From: Tectiglobus sp965224045
Lineage (GTDB): Bacteria; Pseudomonadota; Alphaproteobacteria; Rhizobiales; Hyphomicrobiaceae
Assembly (NCBI GenBank): GCA_965224045.1
Contig: CBDCYD010000016.1
Coordinates: forward strand, 496,001-560,000
Direction: 5' to 3'
DNA: 64,000 nt
The position numbers were made by a program, and so were the translations under genes. The notes under the pieces are model-generated. The model did not search any database, was not told the origin of the DNA, and saw only the letters and a list, made by a program, of their open reading frames with translations. Positions 5,745 through 15,105 of the stretch are shown piece after piece; within the stretch, counting starts at the first letter, position 1, and each line of letters opens with the position of its first letter.

Positions 5745-6437
5745 ATGCCGGGCTATCAATCAGACGAAGAACTTTTTGAGCTGTTGAAGCGTGATCTTTA
5801 CACGGCCGTGGTTGGCGACGTGTTGGATCAGATCAACCTGCGCCACCAGTTTCTGCCGGCCGGTATCCGGCCATTGACGCCAGGTATGCGGATTGCCGGT
5901 CGCGCCATGCCGGTGCTCGAGGCCGATGTGTTTGACGACGGCCGCGAAAGCTCACGGGGTCCGCTGGCGCACAAGCCCTTCGGGCTGATGCTCGAAGCAC
6001 TCGATGATCTGAAAGCCGGTGAAATCTACCTCGCGACGGGTGGGTCATTGCGCTATGCGCAGTTCGGTGAACTGATGTCGACGCGGGCCATGCATCTCAA
6101 GGCGGCCGGCGCCGTGCTCGACGGTTATGTTCGCGACGGAGACCAGATCGAGGCACTGGGGTTTCCGGTGTTCTGTCACGGGCTCTACGCGCAGGACCAG
6201 GGGCCGCGCGGAAAGGTGGTCGACTTCCGATCGGCAGTCGAGATCGACGGCGTTCGTATTGCGCCGGGTGACCTGATGTTTGGTGATCGCGAAGGCGTGC
6301 TGGTGATCCCGCGGGATGCGGAAGGCGATGTGATAGCGCGTGCACTCGAAAAGGCGAAAACGGAAAGCGCTGTCGGGGAGGCGATCAAGGGCGGGATGAG
6401 TGCCTGCGAGGCGCTCGAAAAATTCGGCGTGATGTGA
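5745..6437 (+). CDS. RraA/HMG aldolase family protein
   Basis: A 230-residue protein of the RraA superfamily, which includes 4-hydroxy-4-methyl-2-oxoglutarate aldolases and regulators of RNase E. The core runs from TAVVGDVLDQ near residue 18 through GGSLRYAQFGELMSTRA, the VLDGYVRD glycine/aspartate turn, and the C-terminal PGDLMFGDREGVLVIP, all typical of the fold. The start is set by GGGAGGT just upstream of ATG 5745; the frame stays open further upstream without family similarity. A NIPSNAP gene follows 59 bases later. An aldolase role fits better than RNase E inhibition, but the substrate is unknown. Confidence 0.85.
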   Translation: MPGYQSDEELFELLKRDLYTAVVGDVLDQINLRHQFLPAGIRPLTPGMRIAGRAMPVLEADVFDDGRESSRGPLAHKPFGLMLEALDDLKAGEIYLATGGSLRYAQFGELMSTRAMHLKAAGAVLDGYVRDGDQIEALGFPVFCHGLYAQDQGPRGKVVDFRSAVEIDGVRIAPGDLMFGDREGVLVIPRDAEGDVIARALEKAKTESAVGEAIKGGMSACEALEKFGVM

Positions 6438-6496
6438 CGCGCGTGGTAACGTCATGGCGTATTCAGGTGCGGGCGCATCGATAGGAGGAAACGAAG

Positions 6497-6811
6497 ATGA
6501 TTTACGACATGCGTGTCTATACCTGCCGGCCGGGCACGATCAAAAAGCATATCGCGCTTTATCAGGAGATGGGCTTCGGCCCGCAGACGAAGCATCTTGG
6601 CAAACCGGTGGTATGGGCGACAACCGAGGTTGGTGACGTCAACCAGTACGTCCACGTGTGGGCCTACAAAGACATCGCGGAGCGGGCCGAAAAACGGGCC
6701 GGGATGTGGGCTGATCCGGACTGGATTGCATACACGCAGAAGTCAGCCGAACTCGGAGCGTTGATCAAGCAGGAAAACCGGATCCTGGTTGCTGCCGACT
6801 TCGCGCTTTGA
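6497..6811 (+). CDS. NIPSNAP family protein
   Basis: A 104-residue single NIPSNAP domain, a dimeric alpha/beta-barrel fold. It begins MIYDMRVYTCRPGTIKKH and has the conserved HVWAYKDIAERAEKRAGMW segment in the middle. Biochemical function is not established for bacterial members. A strong AGGAGG lies eight bases before the ATG. It probably forms an operon with the RraA-like gene, and a good terminator hairpin follows. Confidence 0.87.
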   Translation: MIYDMRVYTCRPGTIKKHIALYQEMGFGPQTKHLGKPVVWATTEVGDVNQYVHVWAYKDIAERAEKRAGMWADPDWIAYTQKSAELGALIKQENRILVAADFAL

Positions 6812-6843
6812 CCGGGCCCGTCGCCAATTTTACGGCGACTGAC

Positions 6844-6880
6844 ATGCGGACGGGATGATGCGGTCCCGCCCGCATTTTTT
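6844..6880 (+). terminator. Rho-independent terminator
   Basis: A GC-rich hairpin, atgcgg-acggga pairing with tcccg-cccgcat, runs straight into six T residues. It lies 33 bases after the NIPSNAP stop. Confidence 0.85.
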
Positions 6881-6906
6881 ATGAACCGCCGTTGCAGCCT
6901 CGTCGT

Positions 6907-7458
6907 CTATTGCGACTGCAGTCGCTGGCGGGCCGCTTCGGCCTCTGCACGGGCTCTGCCGGCCGCGACCTCGGCGGCATCCTTGGCAGATTGGGCTACA
7001 TCGAGTGCGGCTTTGAGTGACGCGATTTCCGTCGTCATTTGAGCGAGTTTGGTCTTGGCGATGCCGAGTTCGGACTCCGCTGCCGATCTGGCCGCCAATT
7101 GCTTGGCCAAGGCCGTTTCGGCCCGATCCTTGGCGTCCGCGAGTTCGCTAGCGCGGCGTTCGAGTTCGGCGAGTTTCTTGTTTGCCTGGCCGCGGGACGC
7201 CGCCTCGGACTTGGCCTTTGCCATCAGTTTGGAAATCTTGGCATTTGCAGCAGTCAGTTCGCCTGATGCCGCGGCTTCGGCCTTCTCTGCCCGGGCCAGC
7301 CTGGCGGATAGCTCTTTCAGTTCATTGTCGGATTTGATCTTTGCAGCGCGTGCTGCGTTGGCGAGCGCGACCGCTTCGTTGCGTTGAACGTGCATCCAGA
7401 TCGCGGAGCCGACGCCGAGCAGGGCGACGACGGCCAACAGCATCGTTGACGGTTTCAT
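6907..7458 (-). CDS. Membrane-anchored coiled-coil protein
   Basis: A 183-residue protein starting MKPSTMLLAVVALLGVG, a single N-terminal membrane segment or uncleaved signal (about residues 4-22). The rest is almost entirely Ala/Lys/Glu-rich heptad repeat from about residue 30 to the end. Its tail would reach into the periplasm or cytoplasm as a long rod. The start is chosen because GGGAAG precedes this ATG and the hydrophobic segment follows at once; a 35-residue N-terminal extension is possible but unlikely. Function unknown. Confidence 0.75.
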   Translation of the reverse strand: MKPSTMLLAVVALLGVGSAIWMHVQRNEAVALANAARAAKIKSDNELKELSARLARAEKAEAAASGELTAANAKISKLMAKAKSEAASRGQANKKLAELERRASELADAKDRAETALAKQLAARSAAESELGIAKTKLAQMTTEIASLKAALDVAQSAKDAAEVAAGRARAEAEAARQRLQSQ

Positions 7459-7684
7459 TGCTTCCCAATCCCTTCGCATTTCGACCGCTCGTCGCCCTTG
7501 GCCGAATATTGTTGTCGGCGGACGAGCGGTTATCACCCGCTGTTGCGGTTGGGCGATGGCCACAAACTAGCCGACTGAGCGACGCGGCTCCAAGCTCGTA
7601 TCGGCAAAAGAGCACAGGACTGTTTCAGATTTGAGATGAAAATCGGAATTTTTTCAGCAAAGTGCTCGTTGGGAGAAAAACTTG

Positions 7685-8108
<424 letters not shown>

Positions 8109-8309
8109 TCCTGGCGATATCGCGGAGCCGGCCCTCAAGGTCAAGGAAAATTGCCTGACGGGCAATTATTTTGCCGGGTTGTTCCCCACGGAACAGCTTG
8201 GATGAGCGTGCGACAGGAAAAGAACGGCCGGCCCGAAGCGCGGACAATTTCCGGGGAATTGCGCGGTTCGGTCGCCGCCTACTTTTCAACCTACAAGGAT
8301 GACTGCGAC

Positions 8310-9269
8310 ATGACGAAATATCGCAAGAACCTGCCGCAGCTCGGTGACAAGATGTTCGTGACCGACGGCGGCATGGAGACCGTTCTGGTATTCCAGAAAG
8401 GTATCGAAATTGCCGAGTTCGCATCAATCGATCTGTTTCGCCGCCCGGATGGCGAGGAGATCATCAACACCTACATGGCGCCCTACGTCGAGATTGCGCT
8501 CAGGGCGCAGACCGGGCTGGTCATGGAAACCGCGACCTGGCGGTCAAGCCCGGATTGGGGCCCGAAAATCGGATTTGCAAACGAAAGGGAACTGGCGCAG
8601 GCCAATCGGCGGGCTGTGGGCCTTGCAAACGAAATGCGGATGTTGCGCGAAACGCCGGCCACGCCGATCGTGGTTAGCGGCTGCATCGGACCGCGCGGTG
8701 ACGGGTATGATCCCGGAGCGATAATGAGCGTAGCAGAAGCGGCCGACTATCATGGCTGGCAGGCGTCGGTATTTGCCGGCACACAGGCCGATATGATCGG
8801 GGCCCTGACCATGACCAACGTCAACGAGGCGACGGGCGTCGCTCTGGCAGCCAAGCAGGCCGGCATGCCGGTTGCCATTTCTTATACGGTCGAAACCGAC
8901 GGCCATCTGCCGACCGGGCAACCGCTGTCTGAGGCAATCATGGAAACGGATGCGGCAACCGGGCGCTATCCGGCCTACTACATGATCAATTGTGCCCATC
9001 CGACACATTTTGCCGACAAGCTCATCGGTGATCGCCGGTGGCTAGAGCGGATTGGCGGCATCAGGGCGAATGCGTCGCGCTGCAGCCATGAAGAGCTCGA
9101 CAACTCCGAGACGCTGGATGACGGTGATCCAATCGAACTCGGTGAACAGATGGCTGCGCTGCGTGACCTCCTACCCAATCTGACGGTTGTCGGAGGCTGT
9201 TGCGGGACGGATCATCGCCATATCGGTGAAATTGCCCGTACATGCGGGCACATGGCGCTGGCGGCGTAG
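8310..9269 (+). CDS. Homocysteine S-methyltransferase family protein
   Basis: A 319-residue zinc enzyme of the homocysteine S-methyltransferase/BHMT family, which moves a methyl group onto homocysteine or a related thiol. Zinc ligands are visible: Cys228 in MINCAHP and the Cys297-Cys298 pair in GGCCGTDH. The N-terminal VTDGGMETVLVF matches the DGGMGTxL barrel start. The start ATG at 8310 is chosen because the open frame further upstream runs through rnpB. The methyl donor (betaine, S-methylmethionine or other) cannot be told. Confidence 0.88.
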   Translation: MTKYRKNLPQLGDKMFVTDGGMETVLVFQKGIEIAEFASIDLFRRPDGEEIINTYMAPYVEIALRAQTGLVMETATWRSSPDWGPKIGFANERELAQANRRAVGLANEMRMLRETPATPIVVSGCIGPRGDGYDPGAIMSVAEAADYHGWQASVFAGTQADMIGALTMTNVNEATGVALAAKQAGMPVAISYTVETDGHLPTGQPLSEAIMETDAATGRYPAYYMINCAHPTHFADKLIGDRRWLERIGGIRANASRCSHEELDNSETLDDGDPIELGEQMAALRDLLPNLTVVGGCCGTDHRHIGEIARTCGHMALAA

Positions 9270-9287
9270 CCCTATCGATACGAAATC

Positions 9288-9317
9288 CGGGTGGCGGGCG
9301 GTCAATTCCGCCACCCG
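9288..9317. terminator. GC-rich hairpin after the methyltransferase gene
   Basis: A ten-pair inverted repeat (cgggtggcgg and ccgccacccg) starts 19 bases after the stop. It lacks a T tract, so termination is only plausible. Confidence 0.45.
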
Positions 9318-9421
9318 TGGTAAACGACGACACACAAACACTTGTGATCCTGTGTATGGCGCACAGGCGCAACCCCGGTTACGTCCTCGGTATCGCTCAT
9401 CTACAACACAGGATCAAGCTG

Positions 9422-9952
9422 ATGAAGACCCTTCTTCTAGCCCTTTCCGCCTCGATACTGATCGCCGGTAGCGCAATGGCCGGTCCGCAGTATGTTGACA
9501 AGACCGGGTTTGCGGCGTCGGGTTACGATGTCGTTGCCTATCATACTTTGAGCATGTCGAAGGTCGGCAAGCCGCAACCGAAGGCCGTGCCCGGCAAGTC
9601 CTCGATTACGGCCGAATACAACGGTGCCAAGTGGGCGTTCTCAAGCGTCGAGAACCGTGACAAGTTTCTTGCCGACCCGAAAAAGTATGCGCCGCAGTAT
9701 GATGGCCACTGTGCCTATGGCGCGTCCATCGGTAATAACAACAAGGGCGGCAAGGTTCCGGGCAACCCGCACTTGTGGCGGATCGTCGACGGCAAGCTCT
9801 ATCTCAACATTACCAAAGTTGTGGCCGGGTTCTGGGAAAAGAACATTCCAGGGCACATCAAGCGCGCTGACCAAAACTGGGAATCAATTGGCACAAAGGC
9901 GGCGTCCAAGCGTGATGTGCCGAGCTTTGATCGTTCGGCCGCGCCGCAGTAA
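9422..9952 (+). CDS. Secreted YHS domain protein
   Basis: A 176-residue protein with a clear signal peptide, MKTLLLALSASILIAGSAMA, cleaved before GPQYV. The mature part is a YHS-type domain: GYDVVAYH, EYNGAKWAFSSVENRDKFLADPKKYAPQYDGHCAYG. YHS domains are linked to metal handling, but the function of this periplasmic group is unknown. The start is the ATG at 9422 at the signal peptide; the frame upstream has no signal. A palindromic repeat follows downstream. Confidence 0.88.
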   Translation: MKTLLLALSASILIAGSAMAGPQYVDKTGFAASGYDVVAYHTLSMSKVGKPQPKAVPGKSSITAEYNGAKWAFSSVENRDKFLADPKKYAPQYDGHCAYGASIGNNNKGGKVPGNPHLWRIVDGKLYLNITKVVAGFWEKNIPGHIKRADQNWESIGTKAASKRDVPSFDRSAAPQ

Positions 9953-10007
9953 GGCGCCGGCTGCAACACGTCAGATGAGGTGAGAGTCGGCGAGGCGGCC
10001 TCAGAGT

Positions 10008-10115
10008 ATCCGCCTTAGGCCGAATCGCCGACCCGCTCCCCCTTCCGAACACCCACGGCATCATTGTATTGGGTGGTCGGGAGTGAGAGCGGGATGGTTT
10101 GAGCTCGCCTGAAAG
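10008..10115 (-). repeat. Palindromic repeat family A, diverged copy 5
   Basis: In the reverse direction it reads gcctgaaa-like start, a long hairpin around cccacggcatcattgtattggg, and a terminal ccgccttaggc hairpin. It is closest to the copy at 62456-62579. Confidence 0.75.
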
Positions 10116-10136
10116 ACCATAGTGCTGCTTAGTGCA

Positions 10137-10192
10137 ATCTGCTTTCATTCGGAATCGGACTGATTCCGAATGAAAGCGCAAAGATGATCTAG
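10137..10192 (+). repeat. Palindromic repeat family B, copy 1
   Basis: A near-perfect hairpin, gctttcattcggaatcgg pairing with its complement, ending in gatgatctag. Related copies lie near 29864, 37095 and 60249. Confidence 0.85.
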
Positions 10193-10213
10193 CTTGCGCG
10201 TTGGCGGCCGGAC

Positions 10214-11002
10214 TCAACCTGCAGCTACTGCATCGTGCGCGGCATGCAGGCGCCGCAAGGTTTCGATCGAGGAGTGGTCGATGATCCCGTCAACGCGTGC
10301 CGGGCGAAAGTGACGCTGAAAGGCGATAACGACCTTTACGGCAAGCTGACCGAGTTCACCGTCAACCGGACAGTCGTAACCATACTCACGAAGGGACTCT
10401 TGGAAGGCGCTGATGTCTTGCCGTGTCATCGTGGCGCCGGTTGGCAAAGTGGCTTGTCCAATTGGTTCGGGTTCGACCCATAGTCCGACACCAGCCTGCC
10501 ACAGACGACGCCAGTCGAACTTCTCGCCGGGATCGTTCTTGCGTTGCGGGGCAATGTCGGAATGGGCCAGGACGTGGTCTGGGCGGATTGCATGTCTGGT
10601 GACAATGTCGTGACTGAGTTCCGTGACGACCTTCATCTGAGGCTCCGGGAAATCCGGATAGCCTGCTTCGTGACCAGGGTTTTGTATCTCTATCCCGATC
10701 GATCGGGAATTGAGGTCGGTATGGTTTCGCCAGAACGAAGCGCCGGCATGCCAGGCGCGGAGTTCTTCTGGCACCATCTGGGTCACGTGTCCGGCTTCGT
10801 CGACGACGTAATGGCATGACACCTGGCACACGGGGTCAGCGAGAATCCTTATCGCGTGCTCAACGGTCGCAAGGCCGGTGTAGTGCAGGATTAGCATCGA
10901 TGGGCGATCAACGTTTCGGCGCTCATTCACGTTAGGCGAGGGGTGAATGTCGGTGACGAGGTGACTGTCGGGCTCGAATGCCGTGCGCGCCACTGTCGTC
11001 AC
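10214..11002 (-). CDS. N-acetylmuramoyl-L-alanine amidase with peptidoglycan-binding domain
   Basis: A 262-residue AmiD-like enzyme that cleaves the amide bond between muramic acid and the stem peptide. The Amidase_2 domain covers about residues 25-175, with zinc ligands expected in MLILHYTG and in LAHSDIAPQRKNDPG. A PG_binding_1 domain lies at about residues 195-255 (ISAFQESLREYGYDCPVDG). There is no signal peptide, so export or cytosolic use is unclear. The start overlaps the stop of the upstream J-domain gene by four bases, so the two are co-translated. Confidence 0.92.
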   Translation of the reverse strand: MTTVARTAFEPDSHLVTDIHPSPNVNERRNVDRPSMLILHYTGLATVEHAIRILADPVCQVSCHYVVDEAGHVTQMVPEELRAWHAGASFWRNHTDLNSRSIGIEIQNPGHEAGYPDFPEPQMKVVTELSHDIVTRHAIRPDHVLAHSDIAPQRKNDPGEKFDWRRLWQAGVGLWVEPEPIGQATLPTGATMTRQDISAFQESLREYGYDCPVDGELGQLAVKVVIAFQRHFRPARVDGIIDHSSIETLRRLHAAHDAVAAG

Positions 11003-11703
11003 AGGCCCCGCTCCCGCGCGACTTCCTCATAGGCGGCGTTGATCGAAGCGAGTTTACGGTTTGCCATCTCGACGAACGCTTCCGGGACTCCGCGCGCGAT
11101 GGCCGCGTCGGGATGATTGTCGCGCACCAGTTGCCGATAATGGTTTTTCAACTCTTCGTCGCCGATGCCAGGATGCACGCCGAGAACCGTGTAGGCGTCA
11201 TCCGGATCATGCACGAACATCGCGCGGGTGGCGCGGAATTCGTCATCGGTGAATCCGAAAATTTCGCCGATACGGCGCAGATACTTGTCTTCGCCGTGAT
11301 GGAGAATGCCGTCGGCTGCAGCAATGTGGAACAGCCCCTCGAAGACGTCCTGTTTGAGTGTGGCATTGCCGCTCAAGAGTTTTGAGATCTGGTGTGCGTA
11401 GCTCTCAAAGCCGGCAGTGTCTTTCTTGGCCAAGTCATAGATGCGTTGCACGTTGGATGCCTGATCGGGCGGAGTCTTGAAGACGCGATGAAAGGTCTCG
11501 ACTTCGATATTCGAGACGTAGCCGTCAGCCTTGGCGAGTTTTGCCCCGAGGGCCACGACTGCGATCGTAAATGCAATCGTGTTCGTCTGCTGCGGGCAAT
11601 CCGGACACGGGCCCAGCCCGAGTCCACACAGCAGGCGGTCGAGTGCGGTGCGCAGCGACCCGCCCTTGGCCAGTCCGATTGCTTCCGGCAGAGAATTGAT
11701 CAT
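10999..11703 (-). CDS. DjlA-like TerB/J-domain co-chaperone
   Basis: A 234-residue protein with a TerB/DjlA N-terminal domain (about residues 40-150) and a C-terminal J domain (about 165-230) containing HPD in RDNHPDA, the motif that stimulates DnaK. Classical DjlA has an N-terminal membrane helix; none is evident here. A CPDC motif near residue 33 could bind metal. It overlaps the amidase gene by ATGA, which suggests a shared role at the cell envelope. Confidence 0.88.
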   Translation of the reverse strand: MINSLPEAIGLAKGGSLRTALDRLLCGLGLGPCPDCPQQTNTIAFTIAVVALGAKLAKADGYVSNIEVETFHRVFKTPPDQASNVQRIYDLAKKDTAGFESYAHQISKLLSGNATLKQDVFEGLFHIAAADGILHHGEDKYLRRIGEIFGFTDDEFRATRAMFVHDPDDAYTVLGVHPGIGDEELKNHYRQLVRDNHPDAAIARGVPEAFVEMANRKLASINAAYEEVARERGL

Positions 11704-12276
11704 AGTCCTTCGTCTCTATAGCTATTTGCGCGTCTTTTGAAGGCGAGGGCCGAGGTTTTTTCCGAGGTCGAGGGCGTATCCGCCGGTGTTGATTGGCGCC
11801 AATTCGCCGCACCGACCCGCGCCGCAACCGATCCGGTCCAGCCGATCCGGTCCGCATCCTCGCGCGCCGGGATCGGATTTGCCCCTGTATCCGTCCTTTC
11901 AACGGAATTCGGTTTCTGTGCCCGGGACCGCTCGTGCGCCTTCGGAAAGGTGGTGCCGGTTGGACAATTGCTCCTGTCGCAGACTTTGGCGATGCTGGCG
12001 GCATCTGCAAAATTGCCCGGCGAACCCATCGACCAGTCGGATTTTCGCTCTCTTGTCGTGTTGCGGGCTGATCCGAGCCGGCCGACACGGATCGCGTCAG
12101 CATGGTGGAGGCGTGCGATTCACTGCTGCGTTAAGGCAAAAACTCTTGTTCTTTCAACCAGAGTGGTGTCGCGGATTGGCTGCTGGTAACATATTGCTAG
12201 AGCTTGTGTTTTTCGGGTTGGTCCGTGTCGTATGGCGGCTTCGTCCGGCACGGGTTGCGCTGTGGGTAGAGCTGTC
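11704..12276. other. Intergenic region; no gene supported
   Basis: These 573 bases lie between two divergent genes. A 150-codon ORF at 11737-12189 and an antisense ORF show no signal peptide, motif or family resemblance, so neither is called. Confidence 0.45.
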
Positions 12277-13365
12277 ATGTCTTGTGCGCTGATTGTCGTA
12301 GAAAAAATCGGCCAAGTTGCAACCTTGTCGACCATCGCAGCCGGTCTGCTGTTCGCGGGACCAGTGTTGGCGTCGGATGCCGACGGTGTCGCGCCCAATG
12401 CTGCGGGTGATGGCCTGGAAGTGGGACAGGCGCGCGTATTCTCGCGCAATAACCCACTGTTTGGCCGCGCCCTACCAAACGTGACGCCTGATGAGGACGG
12501 CGAAACGAGCGTTATCGTCAAGCCCGTGCCCGTCGAGAAGCCGTCCGCCACGCGAGGCGGCAAGTCCGAACGGGAACCAGGGCCGAAGGTGACGTCGCGA
12601 GCTAGCGAACCCGAGGCAAAAGAACTCCAGGGCACGGGTGATGTGACGAAAGGTGGGGCCAGCACGACAACTGAGACCTTGTCGGACACGGTGCCAAGCC
12701 GCGTGACGGTCATCAATCGCAAACCTGCTGCGACGCGCGAGACAGACGACCGAACAGCACCGGTTGTCTCGAGTGAAGGGCGGGCGGACGACAAGGTGAC
12801 GCCTCCGAAGCCAAGACTTGCGCGGCGCACGTTGTCCGATCGTGGGCGGTCCAATCCCCGCTCCAATATCACAATTCCGCCGCTTCCGACGCGCGGCCTG
12901 ATTGCGCGCGCGGAGTTCGAATATGCGGCCCGGCGAGACCAGAGTCCGGACAGTCATGGCGTAGGCGAAGAAGAGCGTTCGCGCGTATCGTCCGTCTATT
13001 CGCCAGACGCTCAGGAGCGGGCCGTTCGGCGGCCTGTGAGGCGCACGGTTCCTGAGCCGCGGGTACGGCCACAGGAGCGTAGTCTGGTGAAGCGGCGCGC
13101 AGCACGCCAGAGCGAGCGCGATGCGAGGGTTCGCCTGAAGAAATTGCAACGTGATGCGCGACGGGCGCAGAAGGCGCGGTTGCGTCGCATTCGTCGCCGG
13201 TTGCGACGCGCGTCGTCGCCACCCCCGGGGACCGTGGCGGTTGTGGTGCGCTGCTGGCCGGGCGACAGGTGCGTGCGCTACTACCGTGTGCGCAAGCCGC
13301 GCAACTATCGCGAGTACCGCAGATTGCTCGCCTGGCAGCGGCGCATGCGCGAGCGCCAGTATTAA
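12277..13365 (+). CDS. Secreted disordered Arg-rich protein
   Basis: A 362-residue protein with an N-terminal signal-like hydrophobic stretch (IGQVATLSTIAAGLLFAGPVLA). The body is low complexity, rich in Thr, Glu and Pro, and becomes very basic from about residue 240, with runs such as RRRLRR. A short C-terminal segment VVVRCWPGDRCVRYYRV carries two cysteines and aromatics. No known domain. The start is chosen at the ATG directly before the signal; an ATG 45 bases upstream is possible. A palindromic repeat cluster follows. Function unknown. Confidence 0.68.
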   Translation: MSCALIVVEKIGQVATLSTIAAGLLFAGPVLASDADGVAPNAAGDGLEVGQARVFSRNNPLFGRALPNVTPDEDGETSVIVKPVPVEKPSATRGGKSEREPGPKVTSRASEPEAKELQGTGDVTKGGASTTTETLSDTVPSRVTVINRKPAATRETDDRTAPVVSSEGRADDKVTPPKPRLARRTLSDRGRSNPRSNITIPPLPTRGLIARAEFEYAARRDQSPDSHGVGEEERSRVSSVYSPDAQERAVRRPVRRTVPEPRVRPQERSLVKRRAARQSERDARVRLKKLQRDARRAQKARLRRIRRRLRRASSPPPGTVAVVVRCWPGDRCVRYYRVRKPRNYREYRRLLAWQRRMRERQY

Positions 13366-13396
13366 AGCAGAAAGTTGCTCGACTCTTTGGAAGCGG
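13366..13396. repeat. Family B repeat fragment
   Basis: Half of a family B hairpin (agcagaaagttgctcga) directly joined to the family D repeat that follows. It shows the mosaic make-up of these elements. Confidence 0.6.
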
Positions 13397-13397
13397 T

Positions 13398-13458
13398 CAA
13401 CTTTGTGCCACAAGACGGAGCCGCGACAGCGGTTCCAACTTCAGGCACGATGATCTAG
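13398..13458 (-). repeat. Palindromic repeat family D, copy 2
   Basis: A hairpin with gtgcc...gagccgcgacagcggttc...ggcac, ending gatgatctag. It is the reverse-oriented relative of the copy at 37025-37088. Confidence 0.82.
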
Positions 13459-13955
13459 CCCGATCCGAGTGATCGTCGGGCCGCACAGGGCAGGGGCAAC
13501 ATGCCATGAGATGCGCAGTTTGCCGCTTTGGCGCGCCGGATGGCGGTGTGTACCGGCCCGGCCGCGGCAGAATTGGTCCGAATTTGATTGAAATAGCTGT
13601 GCCTGCCGCGGCGTTACTCGAATGCCTCGCCAGTTTGCAATCTCGGCACGGCCCGGAGTAAGTTCGTGACAGAGCAAATTGTGGCAGCTTATTGTTGAAA
13701 ATGAGGCTGGGGGTTCCCGGCGAGACCCGGTGGTTCAAGCGTCGCCGGCCCATCGGGCGTCGGATGTGTCACCGGCGGGTATTTATTTGGTGTATGTTTG
13801 TTGCGTGGGTGACGGGGCGCCCGCGCGAGAGGCAGGCGGAACGAAACAGCGCCGAAAGTTCGCTTGATGAGTGATGTCGGACAGGGGTCTCCGGAACCTT
13901 GGCCGGCCCTTGGCATTCACCGCACAAGCAGGGCGCGATCACAAGGTATGGGCAA
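13459..13955. other. Intergenic region; no gene supported
   Basis: Nearly 500 bases with no ORF that carries family features on either strand. The promoter of the following gene presumably lies in the last part. Confidence 0.45.
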
Positions 13956-14882
13956 ATGTATCAACGTCCGCGTTCATGGTTCAGTTTGGTTTCATTCCTG
14001 ATTGGGATTACTGCAACAGTCACTGTGTGGAATTTGCTTTCGCCGGTGTTTGACGGCATTGCGGAACGGGCGCGCGCTGGCGAGGAGCAGCGCTATCTGA
14101 TGCAAATCCAGAGTCTCAAACAAGCGCTTGAACAAAGCCAGGTTTCGCTACGGCATGAGCGCAAGCTAGCTGTCGGGCTGCAGCGCGAGTTGCAGGATGC
14201 GACGCGGCAGATCGATGATCTCAACCGCGGCATCGAGCGATTGCGCGCCAACGGTGGAGACCGCAGGTCGCCAATTGCACGCGCGCCGGGCAAGCGTGCG
14301 TCGCTTGAGACAACCAGTTCGTTTGTCGTCACGTATGCCGCTCGCCAGCTACCGTCCGTGCAGCAGAAGGGGGCCGCCGCCGGATCGCGGGACATCTCTC
14401 CCTACGCGCCACGAAAGCGCGCCCGGGCAGGGCAGACCAGGAGGCCGCGTATTGCAACCGTGGTGAAGCCGACGGTTTCCCGGACATTACGCTCGGCGCC
14501 AGCGCGGCGGGATGCGCGCGTTGCAGCGCTTGGCCGAACCGAAACATCACCGTCTCCGGCGCCGATGGTCTTTGATTGGAGTTTCGGTGCGCGAACGGCG
14601 TCGCTGCCGGAGGCAGGACGTGGTGAGCGGTTTGACCGGGATGTGTCGCAAAGCCCTCAGTTGCCCGGAACCAGTGCGGTAGTGCGCAGAGTGCCCAAGC
14701 GCCGGGTTCGGGCTGCGCGGCCACGCGCGCGCGCCGCGCGGTATCGGCCCCGCCAGAGACTTGGGCGGGTCAGTCGTGCCAAGCGGAATTCTCGCCGCGC
14801 AAGCAACCGGCGGCGCGGTCGCAGCCTGTTCAGCCGGCTAGCACGCCGGGGTGTCTTTGGTGACGGCTACTCTGCCAACTAG
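13956..14882 (+). CDS. Membrane-anchored coiled-coil protein with Arg-rich tail
   Basis: A 308-residue protein. One membrane segment (about residues 8-30, WFSLVSFLIGITATVTVW) is followed by a coiled coil (about 45-100, with LKQALEQSQVSLRHERKL), then a long disordered basic region. The last 70 residues are mostly Arg, Ala and Ser. It resembles the Arg-rich proteins at 12277 and 57410 in design but not in detailed sequence. The start is the ATG nearest the membrane segment; an ATG 19 codons upstream is possible. Function unknown. Confidence 0.7.
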   Translation: MYQRPRSWFSLVSFLIGITATVTVWNLLSPVFDGIAERARAGEEQRYLMQIQSLKQALEQSQVSLRHERKLAVGLQRELQDATRQIDDLNRGIERLRANGGDRRSPIARAPGKRASLETTSSFVVTYAARQLPSVQQKGAAAGSRDISPYAPRKRARAGQTRRPRIATVVKPTVSRTLRSAPARRDARVAALGRTETSPSPAPMVFDWSFGARTASLPEAGRGERFDRDVSQSPQLPGTSAVVRRVPKRRVRAARPRARAARYRPRQRLGRVSRAKRNSRRASNRRRGRSLFSRLARRGVFGDGYSAN

Positions 14883-15105
14883 GTCGTTCTGGGCATTGAA
14901 TTGCAGGTTGCAGGTGCGCCGTCGCGGTCTCCCGCCGGGGCCGGCAGGGGCCCTGAGACACACGTTCTGATGATGATGGTGTCGCAGCGATCGCCAATCA
15001 GACCATTACCGATCAGGCCAAAACGGAACTGGCGTCGGCGCCGGCATGCGGCTACACCTTTCGGCTGACGATATCGATGAGGCTGAAGGTAAGCGGCAGC
15101 GAACA

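Noticed and set aside
12120..13413. Long minus-strand ORFs of 250 and 313 codons opposite the Arg-rich gene
   Set aside because: They are shadows of the GC-rich plus-strand gene, without starts, motifs or sensible composition.
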